Positions 49,125-58,004 of a stretch of DNA of 64,000 nucleotides are shown in pieces. The first letter of the stretch is position 1. Each line of letters starts with the position of its first letter. Source of the DNA: Dorea formicigenerans (GTDB lineage: Bacteria > Bacillota > Clostridia > Lachnospirales > Lachnospiraceae); NCBI RefSeq assembly GCF_025150245.1, contig NZ_CP102279.1, forward strand, positions 2,973,423 through 3,037,422, read 5' to 3'. The translations under genes were made by a program, and so were the position numbers. The notes under the pieces were generated by a model. The model was not told where the DNA came from, did no database searches, and saw only the letters and a list, made by a program, of their open reading frames with translations.

Positions 49125-49367
49125 ATGGATTATAAAACACATGGTGTCTGTTCCAGCATGATTCACGTAGAGCTGGACGGCGATAAAATTAAAGATGTAG
49201 ATTTTGTAGGTGGATGCAACGGTAATCTTCAGGGAATCTCAAGCCTTGTAAAAGGAATGAAAGTGGAAGATGCCATCGAAAGACTTTCCGGAATCAAATG
49301 CGGTTCCAAAGCAACTTCCTGCCCGGATCAGCTTGCCAAAGCGCTCCGCGAAGCAATCGCTCAGTAA
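49125..49367 (+). CDS. TSCPD-domain protein (TIGR03905-like)
   Basis: 80 aa. THGVCSSMIHVELDGDKIKD, GGCNGNLQGISSLVKGM and CGSKATSCPDQLAKAL give the TSCPD motif with four Cys (here T-S-C-P-D is visible exactly). The domain occurs alone and at the end of vitamin B12-dependent ribonucleotide reductases; a nucleotide- or metal-linked role is likely but unproven. Start ATG 49125 follows GGAGGG; the upstream in-frame ATG at 49074 lies in the promoter. Confidence 0.92.
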   Translation: MDYKTHGVCSSMIHVELDGDKIKDVDFVGGCNGNLQGISSLVKGMKVEDAIERLSGIKCGSKATSCPDQLAKALREAIAQ

Positions 49368-49400
49368 ATTGATTCAATTGCAAAGTAAGTCACATGGAAA

Positions 49401-49433
49401 AGGACACGCAGCTTTTAATAGCTTGCGTGTCCT
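49401..49433 (-). terminator. Hairpin terminator facing the secreted-protein gene
   Basis: 10-base stem AGGACACGCA / TGCGTGTCCT. The U-run (CCTTTTCC) follows on the minus strand, while the plus side has A's, so it suits minus-strand transcripts best, though it also sits just past the TSCPD gene. Confidence 0.6.
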
Positions 49434-49750
49434 AAAACTAAACTTACCTAAACTTACTTCTCTTGATTGTTATAATATTTTTTCTTTTAAATTTTCTTTG
49501 AACTGTCTCCAGTTCCTTCGCCCTTCCAAAGCCCTGCGAACCAACGTAAGGGCCATGAAATATGTAGATTGCTGTGGAAGAGCGTCTAATTGTTTCAATA
49601 TTCAGTTGTTATAAAATTTCTAAAGTATTATGATCCAACCTACTAACTTTACCCGAAATTTGTTTTTCCCATCATTATAATGGCCTTGCCCACTAATCTG
49701 ATTGTAATTATAAATTTGTTAAATTCTTTTTCTTTTCTACAAAATCTTAC
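49434..49750. other. 317-base gap with a GC-richer coding-like island
   Basis: AT-rich overall. At about 49480-49575 a GC-richer patch reads on the minus strand MALTLVRRALEGRRNWRQF then KENLKEKIL. No ribosome site and no match I know; may be the tail of a lost gene or part of a long 3' leader of the secreted-protein mRNA. Confidence 0.35.
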
Positions 49751-50230
49751 TTATGGTTCCTCAATGTAAACTCCATCTGTGAAACTGCTGCTCACATCAT
49801 CATTAGCAGAATGAACACATCTTACACGATAGTAATAATCGCCTTCTACATCTACATATTTTTTAGATGATGCACGATCAGCATTTTCATTAAATTTCTG
49901 CCAAGAGTCATAAAAAGTCCACTCGGTATCCTCTTCTTTTGCACGCTCAATGATAACACTTATTCCCACGCGATCTACTATACGTTCTGCCAGTGTTGTG
50001 CCTCCGGCATAGATTTCTCCTGGTCCTATTCTCACAATTTTAGAATATCCAGTTAAAAGATCCTCGCCTCTGGCAACTTTTTGATTATAGCCGATGGATT
50101 CTGCATCTGTTGTAAGTTTTGATCCGTCGATCACCTTCACGCTAGATGCCGCTTGAGTATCCGTCGATACACCAAAGCTCAATCCTAAAGCCATAGCAAC
50201 TACACAGCATATGGACATACATCGTTTCAT
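49751..50230 (-). CDS. Small secreted protein, unknown function
   Basis: 159 aa. Signal peptide at 1-28 (CCVVAMALGLSFGVSTDTQA, cleavage after TQA). The mature part is a compact beta-rich domain with RIGPGEIYAGGTTLAERIVD and YYYRVRCVHSAND, resembling small secreted Lachnospiraceae proteins (perhaps DUF6147; I cannot confirm). Good GGGAGG ribosome site. Confidence 0.8.
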   Translation of the reverse strand: MKRCMSICCVVAMALGLSFGVSTDTQAASSVKVIDGSKLTTDAESIGYNQKVARGEDLLTGYSKIVRIGPGEIYAGGTTLAERIVDRVGISVIIERAKEEDTEWTFYDSWQKFNENADRASSKKYVDVEGDYYYRVRCVHSANDDVSSSFTDGVYIEEP

Positions 50231-50308
50231 TTATCTACCTCCCATCTCTCTCCATTTAGGGTTCCCTATATAATAGACACATGAGTTGCAAAAAACTGAC
50301 GCATTTTC

Positions 50309-51190
50309 TTATGAAAAATGTAAATTTTTTAAAATATTTTCTATTTCTTCTTTTGTTAGCTCTCCAGATAGACTGTAATACAATTTTTTATATTCAAATT
50401 CTGCTACATACCTATTTCTTTCTGTCTCAGGAGTTTCATATCCCGTCACCTCTATATCTGCAATTTTTACTTGTTTACAATGATACTGCTCTATTTTCTT
50501 ATCTTCATTATCATATCCCCATGACACTTCTCCATAAGATGCACTAACAAAATATTCAACTTTTTTCCCGTTATATTGAAAATCTAATTCTGCCACTTGG
50601 ATTTCTGGATCTAATTCCATTTTTTTAAATTTCATATTCGTCGGACGCCAAATAATTCTTACTGGCTCGATTCCAAATTCATCAGCTATCTTCTCATAAG
50701 CTAATTCTTCATCCTCTTCCTCGATAATCTTATTTTTATCGCTAGAATTGACTTTGGATACTTGTCTACCACCTACGGAGCTTTTTACAAACTGCAACAT
50801 TCTCTCTGGTCCGCCAAAGCTTGTCATTCCAACTGCCATTACGAGAATCAGCACTGCTGCCAGCGCTACAATTCTACGGATATTGCGTTTCTTCCGGCGC
50901 ATTGTATAGATTTTCTTCTCCTCGCTCTGATTCTTCAACATCTCCCGTCCAAGGCGAAGTGCTTCCTGGTCTTCTTCTGAGAGTTTCGCATATGCATCTG
51001 TCCGTTTCATATCTTCAGAACGCTTTTCACGCTCACGGATTTTTTGATCCAATGCATTTTTCATGCGGATCTTCAGCTCATTTGGGATCTCTTCATTATC
51101 GTTAAGTCCGACTTCTTCTTCAATCTGTTTCGCTTCTTTATTCAATTGATCTTTTAGGATTTCTTTCAACTGATCTTTCTTTTCACTCAT
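50309..51190 (-). CDS. DUF4367-type membrane protein, anti-sigma-like
   Basis: 293 aa. Cytoplasmic charged N-terminal part (1-105), one membrane helix (about 107-126, RIVALAAVLILVMAVGMTSF), then an outer DUF4367-like beta domain (about 150-293) ending NILKNLHFS. Such proteins usually follow ECF sigma genes. Here the nearest sigma gene (52506-53060) is on the same strand but murG lies between on the other strand. Start has AGAGGTAG. Confidence 0.82.
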   Translation of the reverse strand: MSEKKDQLKEILKDQLNKEAKQIEEEVGLNDNEEIPNELKIRMKNALDQKIREREKRSEDMKRTDAYAKLSEEDQEALRLGREMLKNQSEEKKIYTMRRKKRNIRRIVALAAVLILVMAVGMTSFGGPERMLQFVKSSVGGRQVSKVNSSDKNKIIEEEDEELAYEKIADEFGIEPVRIIWRPTNMKFKKMELDPEIQVAELDFQYNGKKVEYFVSASYGEVSWGYDNEDKKIEQYHCKQVKIADIEVTGYETPETERNRYVAEFEYKKLYYSLSGELTKEEIENILKNLHFS

Positions 51191-51365
51191 AATCTACCTC
51201 TTAACGAAATCTATCCTCTCTTTCTCTTGACCAAATCTCTCGGGAACGTATAATATAATTATATGCCAAAGTTGAAAATCTTTCACTGTTTCGTAAAGTG
51301 TATACGAAGCAGAATCATCCGTACGGCATTCTTATTGTAACATATATTATCGAAAGGAGCTTTTT

Positions 51366-52430
51366 ATGAAACGTATTATCTTAACCGGCGGCGGTACTGC
51401 CGGTCATGTTACACCTAACATTGCCCTGTTACCACGTCTTAAAGAATTACAATACGACATCCACTATATCGGCTCATATAACGGAATTGAGAAGGAACTT
51501 ATCTCTCAATTCGGTATACCATATCATGGCATCTCAACCGGTAAACTCAGACGTTATTTCAGCGTCCAGAACTTCACAGATCCATTCCGCGTTATCAAGG
51601 GAATGGGTGAAGCACGTAAACTGATTAAGATTCTGGAGCCTGATGTTATATTTTCCAAGGGAGGTTTTGTCTCTGTACCAGTAGTCCTTGCCGGCAAGGG
51701 ACAACATGTACCAGTCATTATCCACGAATCTGATATGACTCCGGGTCTTGCCAACAAGATTTCCATTCCTTCTGCAACGAAGGTCTGCTGCAACTTCCCG
51801 GAGACATTATCTTCTCTCCCGGCAGGCAAGGCTGTTCTCACCGGATCTCCGATCCGTCAGGAACTTTTAAGCGGAGATAAGTACCGCGCCAGAGAATTCC
51901 TTCACTTCACTTCCGACAAACCGGTCATTCTGGTTGTCGGCGGAAGCCTCGGTGCCGTTGCCGTGAACAATGCCATCCGTGCGATTCTCCCGGAACTTCT
52001 GAAAAACTTCCAGGTCATTCACTTATGTGGCCGCGGCAAGCTCGATCCTTCTTTGAACGGAACGGAAGGCTACGCACAGTTCGAATATATCAAAGAAGAA
52101 TTACGTGACCTCTTCGCACTGACCGACATTGTAATCTCCAGAGCCGGAGCCAATGCTATCTGCGAGCTTCTCGCCCTGCACAAACCAAATCTTCTGATTC
52201 CGCTGTCTGCCAATGCAAGCCGTGGTGATCAGATTCTCAACGCCCGTTCTTTCGAGCGTCAAGGATTCAGTATGGTGCTTGAGGAAGAAGAACTTACGAA
52301 CGAAACACTTCTCAGTGCAGTTCATGATCTCTATGATAACCGCGAGAAATACATCAATGCAATGAAGCATTCTTCCCAGCAGGATTCTATCGATACCATC
52401 ATTGATCTGATCGAATCGGTAACTGCTTAG
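51366..52430 (+). CDS. murG: UDP-GlcNAc:undecaprenyl-PP-MurNAc-pentapeptide GlcNAc transferase
   Basis: 354 aa GT28 enzyme making lipid II. ILTGGGTAGHVTPNIALLPR, VFSKGGFVSVPVVLAG, VVGGSLGAVAVNNAIR and VISRAGANAICELLALHKP are diagnostic. Peripheral at the inner face of the membrane. It stands alone, not in a dcw cluster. AAAGGAG precedes the ATG. Confidence 0.97.
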   Translation: MKRIILTGGGTAGHVTPNIALLPRLKELQYDIHYIGSYNGIEKELISQFGIPYHGISTGKLRRYFSVQNFTDPFRVIKGMGEARKLIKILEPDVIFSKGGFVSVPVVLAGKGQHVPVIIHESDMTPGLANKISIPSATKVCCNFPETLSSLPAGKAVLTGSPIRQELLSGDKYRAREFLHFTSDKPVILVVGGSLGAVAVNNAIRAILPELLKNFQVIHLCGRGKLDPSLNGTEGYAQFEYIKEELRDLFALTDIVISRAGANAICELLALHKPNLLIPLSANASRGDQILNARSFERQGFSMVLEEEELTNETLLSAVHDLYDNREKYINAMKHSSQQDSIDTIIDLIESVTA

Positions 52431-52477
52431 ATACTTACAAAACTATCTGATTCTGACGCAGATATCTGATAGCAGAA

Positions 52478-52503
52478 AACAGGTGTCATATCCGGCACCT
52501 GTT
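52478..52503. terminator. Terminator between convergent murG and sigma factor genes
   Basis: Stem AACAGGTG / CACCTGTT with a 10-base loop. TTTTTTATTT follows on the plus strand; the other strand has TTTTC. Serves murG best. Confidence 0.78.
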
Positions 52504-52505
52504 TT

Positions 52506-53060
52506 TTATTTGCCATCCAGTTGGTGAAACTGTTCTTCGTAGTGCTTCTTAATCCATTGCTTTGCCCTGTATAATGTACTATACAGCGTATCCACAGATA
52601 TCCCCATTTTGTCTGCAACTTCTTTTTGTGGTTTATCCAAAGTATATGAAACGGTAACTGCCTCATACCATCTTGAATTTTTCTCATATAGATCTGCAAA
52701 GATCGTATCGTGTAGCTCGCGGCATTCTTTCTGGCGAAGCACTTCTATGAGTTGAGCATCCAGTCCTTCTGACGAATATGGCACCTCCTGCTCCGGAACC
52801 TCTTCCATCGGCGTCTCCCATTTACTATCTCTTAGATAGTTCTTTGCCATATTCTTTGCGGTAGTGATCAGCCATGCAGGCACGGACTCCATACATATAT
52901 CTCCCAGGTTGTCGTATAATTTCAGGAAAACTTCCTGCACAATCTCTTCTGCCACATAGTGATCTTCGACGTAGTACAATGCCGTTCGGTACACTTTACT
53001 TACATTTTCTTTGTAAAGCCTGTCGATTTCAGCTTTCTTTACATCTTCAGATTCCACCAT
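52506..53060 (-). CDS. Sigma-70 family (ECF-like) sigma factor
   Basis: 184 aa. Region 2 (VYRTALYYVEDHYVAEEIVQ, then EVFLKLYDN) and region 4 (LDKPQKEVADKMGISVDTLY). Its likely anti-sigma partner of the DUF4367 type is at 50309-51190, beyond murG. Starts at ATG 53060 just past the HIT protein gene. Confidence 0.88.
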   Translation of the reverse strand: MVESEDVKKAEIDRLYKENVSKVYRTALYYVEDHYVAEEIVQEVFLKLYDNLGDICMESVPAWLITTAKNMAKNYLRDSKWETPMEEVPEQEVPYSSEGLDAQLIEVLRQKECRELHDTIFADLYEKNSRWYEAVTVSYTLDKPQKEVADKMGISVDTLYSTLYRAKQWIKKHYEEQFHQLDGK

Positions 53061-53082
53061 TTAATTTCCATCACTTTCAAGT

Positions 53083-53487
53083 TTATAATTTAGACAGAAT
53101 ATCCTGCTTATCCTCTTCGGTAAGCTCGCCCATCTTCCAGCCAAGTCCAACTTCGTCACCTTTATAACGCGGAATCATATGTAAATGGAAATGGAATACA
53201 GTCTGTCCTGCTGCTTCGTTATTATTCTGCACGATATTGTACCCGTCACAGTGTAAGATGCCTGTAAGCTTTGTGATCATTTTCTTAGCCAGCACCATAA
53301 CTTTTGCAGCCTTATCATCGTCCAACTCATACAAATTGGCATAGTGTTCTTTTGGAATAATCAGTGCATGTCCTTTCGAAGCCGGGCTGGCATCCAGAAT
53401 CACGCGGAAATCTTCATCTTCATACAATGTTGCTGTAGGAATTTCTCCATTTGCCAGTTTACAAAAAATGCAGTTATCATCTTTCAT
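53083..53487 (-). CDS. HIT-family nucleotide-binding protein
   Basis: 134 aa. CIFCKLANGEIPTATLYED at the N-terminus (C-x-x-C metal pair) and the triad HFHLHMIPRYKGD. Hydrolyses nucleotide phosphoramidates or dinucleotides in related proteins. ATG 53487 chosen because AAGGA lies about 9 bases upstream; ATG 53493 is also possible. Confidence 0.93.
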   Translation of the reverse strand: MKDDNCIFCKLANGEIPTATLYEDEDFRVILDASPASKGHALIIPKEHYANLYELDDDKAAKVMVLAKKMITKLTGILHCDGYNIVQNNNEAAGQTVFHFHLHMIPRYKGDEVGLGWKMGELTEEDKQDILSKL

Positions 53488-53529
53488 TTTCATGTCCTTC
53501 TTTCCTTTAAAAAGTCATTTTAAAAATTG

Positions 53530-53558
53530 TTGATTATTTTATCCGCCAATGCTACACT
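53530..53558 (+). promoter_or_regulatory. Promoter of soluble histidine kinase gene
   Basis: TTGATT (53530-53535), 17-base spacer, TACACT (53553-53558), 35 bases before the start. Confidence 0.65.
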
Positions 53559-53593
53559 ATGAAAAAATAAATTCATAAAGGGCGGTAATCATT

Positions 53594-54424
53594 ATGTTCA
53601 CAGAATCTGATTATGAAAAATTACACCAGATCATGGCAGAAAGTCCTGAGAAAGAAGAGCTTCTCACTAGACTTCTTCACTCCCACCGTATGGATATCAG
53701 TACCATCAGCCATGAGATTCGCAACCCGCTGACTCTTATATACAGTACCTTACAGATGATCGAAGCATCCAATCCGGAAGTTCTGAATATCCGGCACTGG
53801 TCAGACTTGCATAGCGACATCGAATATATGAAACAACTACTGGAAGAGCTATCAGCATACAACAACGGTCAACGTCTGTCACCTTCTTCGACAGATTTCG
53901 ACATCTTCCTCAAGAAAATTTCCTTATCCTTTGCTTCCTCCATCATTGAAACCGATATTGAATTTATCTCCCGGATAGAGCCGGGACTCCCTGTTATGCC
54001 TGCAGATTCCATCAAACTTCGGGAAGTTCTTCTGAATCTTCTTGGAAATGCGCGCGATGCAGTACTGATTCAACAATCTACATGCTCTAATCATCTTGAT
54101 TCTGCCTGTAATTGTGAAAGTAACAGATCTTTGGATACCGGCAAAGCACTTACCTATTCTCCGCAAATTCACTTTCACGCATGGAAAGAGCATTCAAATC
54201 TGATTATCTCCATCTCCGATAACGGCTGTGGTATTGCACCAGAACATCTATCTTCAATCTTCGAACCATTTGTCACGTACAAATCGTCCGGAACAGGCTT
54301 AGGCCTACCACTTTCTCGCCGAATTATCGAAGCACATGGCGGAACACTGACTGTCCACTCAGAACCAGATTTGCCGGACTGCCAGCTAAAAACTACATTC
54401 ACCCTTACAATTCCAATCCCTTAA
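53594..54424 (+). CDS. Soluble orphan sensor histidine kinase
   Basis: 276 aa, no membrane helix. H-box STISHEIRNPLTLIYSTLQM (phosphoacceptor His), N-box LLNLLGNARDAV, G1 ISDNGCGIAPEHLSSIFEPF, and G2 SSGTGLGLPLSRRIIEAHGG. There is no recognisable sensor domain: only about 40 residues precede the H-box. No response regulator is adjacent. Confidence 0.9.
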   Translation: MFTESDYEKLHQIMAESPEKEELLTRLLHSHRMDISTISHEIRNPLTLIYSTLQMIEASNPEVLNIRHWSDLHSDIEYMKQLLEELSAYNNGQRLSPSSTDFDIFLKKISLSFASSIIETDIEFISRIEPGLPVMPADSIKLREVLLNLLGNARDAVLIQQSTCSNHLDSACNCESNRSLDTGKALTYSPQIHFHAWKEHSNLIISISDNGCGIAPEHLSSIFEPFVTYKSSGTGLGLPLSRRIIEAHGGTLTVHSEPDLPDCQLKTTFTLTIPIP

Positions 54425-54431
54425 AATATTT

Positions 54432-55031
54432 TTAATAATGTTTCGGCTTATGTTTCCAATATGTGAGTACCGCCAGTAAAAACCCGGATACCAGCCCGCC
54501 AATGTGGGCTGCGTTATCCACCCCTTGTGCGGTGAATCCATAATAGAGACTTAAGCCTGCCATCAGAACAAGTCCTCTTGTTGAAATCTCTCCGACTCGT
54601 CCATGATTACGGATTGCAACATAAAGAAGTGCTCCCACAATTCCAAAGATTGCTCCGGAAGCACCTGCTGATACCGCATAGCTTCCCTGACTCACATCAA
54701 ACCATGCCGATACGAGATTTCCCATCAGTCCGCTTCCAAGATAAATGAGCAGAAAACGGATCTTTCCAATCTCTGGTTCCAGGCTGTAACCGATGACCAA
54801 CAGCATCACCATATTGTTCATTAGATGACTGAATCCAAAATGCAAAAACATACTGGTGATCAGTGTATAATATCGTTCTCCGTTCATGAGATATGGAACA
54901 TACATTGCTCCGTGTTCCATCATAAATGCGGAATCCTCAGTCATACCCATAAAAGACAGTCCGAGGAAGATCAGAACATTCGCTGCTGCGATTGCAATTG
55001 TACAAATTGGTAATTTCTTGTAATTTCTCAT
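54432..55031 (-). CDS. Rhomboid-family intramembrane serine protease
   Basis: 199 aa, six membrane helices. Catalytic Ser in SAGASGAIFGIVGALLYVA and His in DNAAHIGGLVSGFLLAVL; the first loop Asn/His region is FLHFGFSHLMNNMVML. Cuts membrane proteins; substrate unknown. Convergent with the histidine kinase, 7 bases apart. Confidence 0.93.
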   Translation of the reverse strand: MRNYKKLPICTIAIAAANVLIFLGLSFMGMTEDSAFMMEHGAMYVPYLMNGERYYTLITSMFLHFGFSHLMNNMVMLLVIGYSLEPEIGKIRFLLIYLGSGLMGNLVSAWFDVSQGSYAVSAGASGAIFGIVGALLYVAIRNHGRVGEISTRGLVLMAGLSLYYGFTAQGVDNAAHIGGLVSGFLLAVLTYWKHKPKHY

Positions 55032-55083
55032 AGGAAAATTCTCTCATTAATTTTCTGTAATGTCAACGCTATTCTGCAAGATT

Positions 55084-55317
55084 TTACTCTTCAAACTCTA
55101 CAATCAGATAGTATCCTCTGTCCGTATGTTGTATTTCTTTGATCACGCCCTGTTTTTCATGAATACGCTCGGATGTCTTGTAAATTCCGGACATTGCAAC
55201 TGCCGGTTCCACTACATAAGTAAACAGGTTCGTATTCGGACTTCTCTCTGTTACTTCCACCTGCTGGCCTTCTTCCACCAGCCCCTGTCTTTCCATTTTA
55301 AACCGTTCCTGTCTCAC
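55084..55317 (-). CDS. Small protein at the end of the Tad operon, unknown
   Basis: 77 aa from GTG 55315-55317, chosen because AGGAGG is 9 bases upstream. Soluble, mixed charge, with VEVTERSPNTNLFTYVVEP and ending GYYLIVEFEE. A longer frame to 55371 lacks a ribosome site. Probably last gene of the pilus operon. Family not recognised. Confidence 0.6.
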   Translation of the reverse strand: MRQERFKMERQGLVEEGQQVEVTERSPNTNLFTYVVEPAVAMSGIYKTSERIHEKQGVIKEIQHTDRGYYLIVEFEE

Positions 55318-55392
55318 GACAAACCGCCTCCTGTCTCTGATATTCCAGCCGGGATTTTTTTCCGGCATCATTCCTGTCAGTACAGTATAACA

Positions 55393-56136
55393 CTAGAGAT
55401 CTTCTTCTTCAATATACAGCCCGTCCCAGTCTCCCCACTTTGGTTTTCTGCGTCTGTGAAGAAAACGCTTCATCGGTGTCCACAGGTTTTCTGTCTCACG
55501 GAGTATCGTACTTCCCATTTCCTGGCTTGCGATCCAGTCATGTTCTGTCCGGTCAAAATATGTGCTTCCTTCCTTTTCTTCCTCTGCTCCAAAGTCTGTA
55601 TTTTTATCCTCTGCCAAAACATTTTCTTCCTCTTCTTTTACACACTCTTTTATAATCTGTTCCAGACTGTAATTTTCTTTCATAGTCTCTTTATGCAAAA
55701 GGAACACGATCTGGACACATTCTTTATCCTGATAATCTGCACATTTCACCAGATATTCGCTCAGATGGTGAAATCCTTCCCACAGACTTTTTTCTTTCGG
55801 TGGATAATAACAAAAATAATACTTTTCTTCTGTGTAAAAAATATACTCCGGATCCATCAGAATACAATTCACATTTAGAAGATACCTTTCTACTTCTTTC
55901 ACGACACGCAAAATAGATTTTAGCAATATTTTTATTTCTTCTCCACTCATCGTATGCTTTTCATAGAGCGCTTTCATGGACACTTTTCCACTCACATCAT
56001 AATCATAACAGCTTTTGTCATCCATTCCCCGTCCATGCATTTCCAGCAGTCCTTCCACCTGATTTTCTTCCAGCATTTTATTTTGATAGTCCTCTGTATA
56101 AGGGACTGACTCTTCTATCGTAATCTTACGTTCCAT
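55393..56136 (-). CDS. DUF6382-like protein in the Tad locus
   Basis: 247 aa, cytoplasmic. KITIEESVPYTEDYQNKML at the start and LNVNCILMDPEYIFYTEEKY followed by YFCYYPP match the DUF6382 domain, which often precedes FHA domains. Here no FHA follows; the C-terminus is a 100-residue acidic then basic tail. Overlaps the TadE-like gene by 11 bases. A regulatory or assembly role in the pilus system is inferred from context. Confidence 0.78.
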   Translation of the reverse strand: MERKITIEESVPYTEDYQNKMLEENQVEGLLEMHGRGMDDKSCYDYDVSGKVSMKALYEKHTMSGEEIKILLKSILRVVKEVERYLLNVNCILMDPEYIFYTEEKYYFCYYPPKEKSLWEGFHHLSEYLVKCADYQDKECVQIVFLLHKETMKENYSLEQIIKECVKEEEENVLAEDKNTDFGAEEEKEGSTYFDRTEHDWIASQEMGSTILRETENLWTPMKRFLHRRRKPKWGDWDGLYIEEEDL

Positions 56137-56551
56137 TGACGAACTCCTTTATTTTCTTAATATCCCGAAGCTTTTTCTCCGGTTCTGTAATTGCCGCACG
56201 TTTTTCCACACTGACTTTCATCTTCCTCCATGTTCCCTGTGCCCGGACACAGACTTCATCTCCTTCCACCGTAACCTGTCCCTGGATTGTAGATAATAGG
56301 ATACACTTTCCATTCACGCGACTTTGAAAAAGTGTTTCCAGTTCCGCCGCATCTGTCCCGCTTTTATCTCCAGTTCCGGTCTGTGAACCCGGTTTTTCTC
56401 TCGCCTTATTGCTTCCAACTACCGCTGTCTCATAAGCTGCTCCCGCAATTATATTCTTGTCATGGTAATAAAAAAATGCATAGATACTGCTCATGACCAG
56501 CAACATAATGATTGGCATTAAGAATGACATCTCTACTGTATAACCTCTCAC
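56126..56551 (-). CDS. TadE-like pseudopilin
   Basis: 141 aa from GTG 56549-56551 (VRGYTVEMSFLMPIIMLLVM): the short leader, Glu and hydrophobic N-helix are pilin-like, followed by a small outer domain. GGGAGG precedes the start. The GTGA overlap with the prepilin peptidase stop shows coupling. A longer frame to 56704 lies inside the peptidase gene and is rejected. Confidence 0.8.
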   Translation of the reverse strand: MRGYTVEMSFLMPIIMLLVMSSIYAFFYYHDKNIIAGAAYETAVVGSNKAREKPGSQTGTGDKSGTDAAELETLFQSRVNGKCILLSTIQGQVTVEGDEVCVRAQGTWRKMKVSVEKRAAITEPEKKLRDIKKIKEFVNGT

Positions 56552-57027
56552 GCTGCACCTCCCTGCTCTGCCAGCATCAGAATATATCCAAGAGTCAAAA
56601 ATGGAAAAAATGGCATCGTCTTCACCCGCCCGCGAAATGCCAATATCACCGAACAGACTCCACTTGTAAAAAATGCTGCTGCCAGCACTCCCACAACTTT
56701 CCAAAACCCCAGATATCCTCCAAGAATCATAATTGCCACGCTGTCCCCATAACCGATTGCTTCTTCTGTCACTTTACTGACAAGAAGGAACAGCACTCCC
56801 ACTCCGATTCCTGCACAGATTCCAACAAGATTCTCTACATTTGTCTGTTCCATCTTTTCCAGGAACACTCTGATCCGATAAAAGTCCACTATTTTCCAGA
56901 TGACTGTCAATATTCCCCACAATGTCAGAACTCTTCTGGAAACTTTTTTATTTCTAATATCTGACACAGACAGCCCGGTTAGAATTAACAGCACAACTAT
57001 ATCTACCATTCTATTTATATTTCCCAC
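56548..57027 (-). CDS. Prepilin peptidase (A24 family, TadV-like)
   Basis: 159 aa, five to six membrane helices. The two catalytic Asp are in TGLSVSDIRNKKV and EAIGYGDSVAIMI. It lacks the N-methylase domain of PilD, as TadV/CpaA do. Cuts the leaders of Flp1-like and TadE-like proteins of this operon. Start GTG 57025-57027 after AGAGG. Confidence 0.9.
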   Translation of the reverse strand: MGNINRMVDIVVLLILTGLSVSDIRNKKVSRRVLTLWGILTVIWKIVDFYRIRVFLEKMEQTNVENLVGICAGIGVGVLFLLVSKVTEEAIGYGDSVAIMILGGYLGFWKVVGVLAAAFFTSGVCSVILAFRGRVKTMPFFPFLTLGYILMLAEQGGAA

Positions 57028-57068
57028 ATCTTGTACCTCTTCTCATTCTACTTATCATTCCTGGCATT

Positions 57069-57893
57069 CTACTTTCCACCACATTTTGAGCACGCGCGCT
57101 TTCCCGGTACTTCAGAAATTCTCGCTGTATATACGGTACGCTTTAATCCGCTGCATGTCAGTGAATTATGATACCGGTCACCCTGATCAGTAATATACAC
57201 ACTTCCACCCATACTGCTGCCATGAACACATTTCTCACAGGCATGATACTTTCCGCCACTTTCATTGCGAAGGCTATTAAGTTCCGATGACGCCGCCGCA
57301 TGGATCGACAGGTCCAGATGCGTGCAATGTGGATTTTTGTGATAGACAACTCCTGTATCCGTTACATATACAATCTGATCATCTTCTTCACCAAACCCTC
57401 CTGCCTCATAGCCGGTCCATGCCTTGATCCTCATAGTTTCCTTATAAGAAATCGGCGCTATAGAAAAGCCCGGAACCGGAATCCGCACCTGATAAGATGC
57501 CTGAATTTCTCCAATTCCCGTAAACGGCGACAAATAAGATTGATTGCAATTAATTCCTGAGCTGCCACCTTCTACAATGCTTCTCTCTAACCGTTCTGCT
57601 CCAATAGAATTTACAACATCACGTTCCAGATTTGACGGAATCACTGCCGGGACTTCTACTGCCTGCACTGCAAGCTTCTTTCCCGCTTCCTGAAGTCCGC
57701 TTCGCACAGCCGTCTGCACGGATAACAACTCCAGCAGTAATACCAATGCCAGCGTCGCAAAAAAGAAGATTGGTACTGCCATGGCAGCCTCCACGGTAAT
57801 GCTTCCTTTTTTTCGGGTGGATGCAGATGCCCTTCCTGTATGCTTGGATTTGTATATGCTGGATAATAAAGGGATATCTTTATCTGAGTTCAT
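57069..57893 (-). CDS. TadE-like protein with tandem YH-C / C-x-x-C domain
   Basis: 274 aa. Pilin-like leader and helix KKGSITVEAAMAVPIFFFAT (about 28-48), then an outer domain. The last 100 residues contain two copies of one small motif: VYVTDTGVVYHKNPHCTHL ... CEKC and VYITDQGDRYHNSLTCSGL ... CSKC. This resembles the small Cys-rich (Ada-like or zinc-ribbon-like) domain found on nucleases; metal binding is inferred. Good AAAGGAG site. Confidence 0.85.
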   Translation of the reverse strand: MNSDKDIPLLSSIYKSKHTGRASASTRKKGSITVEAAMAVPIFFFATLALVLLLELLSVQTAVRSGLQEAGKKLAVQAVEVPAVIPSNLERDVVNSIGAERLERSIVEGGSSGINCNQSYLSPFTGIGEIQASYQVRIPVPGFSIAPISYKETMRIKAWTGYEAGGFGEEDDQIVYVTDTGVVYHKNPHCTHLDLSIHAAASSELNSLRNESGGKYHACEKCVHGSSMGGSVYITDQGDRYHNSLTCSGLKRTVYTARISEVPGKRACSKCGGK

Positions 57894-58004
57894 CGAATCT
57901 TTCTCCTTTCATTTTTTATGTTTTCAGTTAGCAGAAATTTTATAACTCCCAGTAGGGGGAGCGGAAGGACATCTGCACCCACCCGTTATTGATTCATTTC
58001 GTTT

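Noticed and set aside
55060-55878. 272-codon plus-strand frame opposite the DUF6382 gene
   Set aside because: Phe/Cys/His-rich shadow with no ribosome site; the minus strand fits the operon.
56552-56704. 51-residue N-terminal extension of the TadE-like protein
   Set aside because: Lies wholly inside the prepilin peptidase gene and lacks a ribosome site; GTG at 56551 has GGGAGG and gives a pilin-like start.
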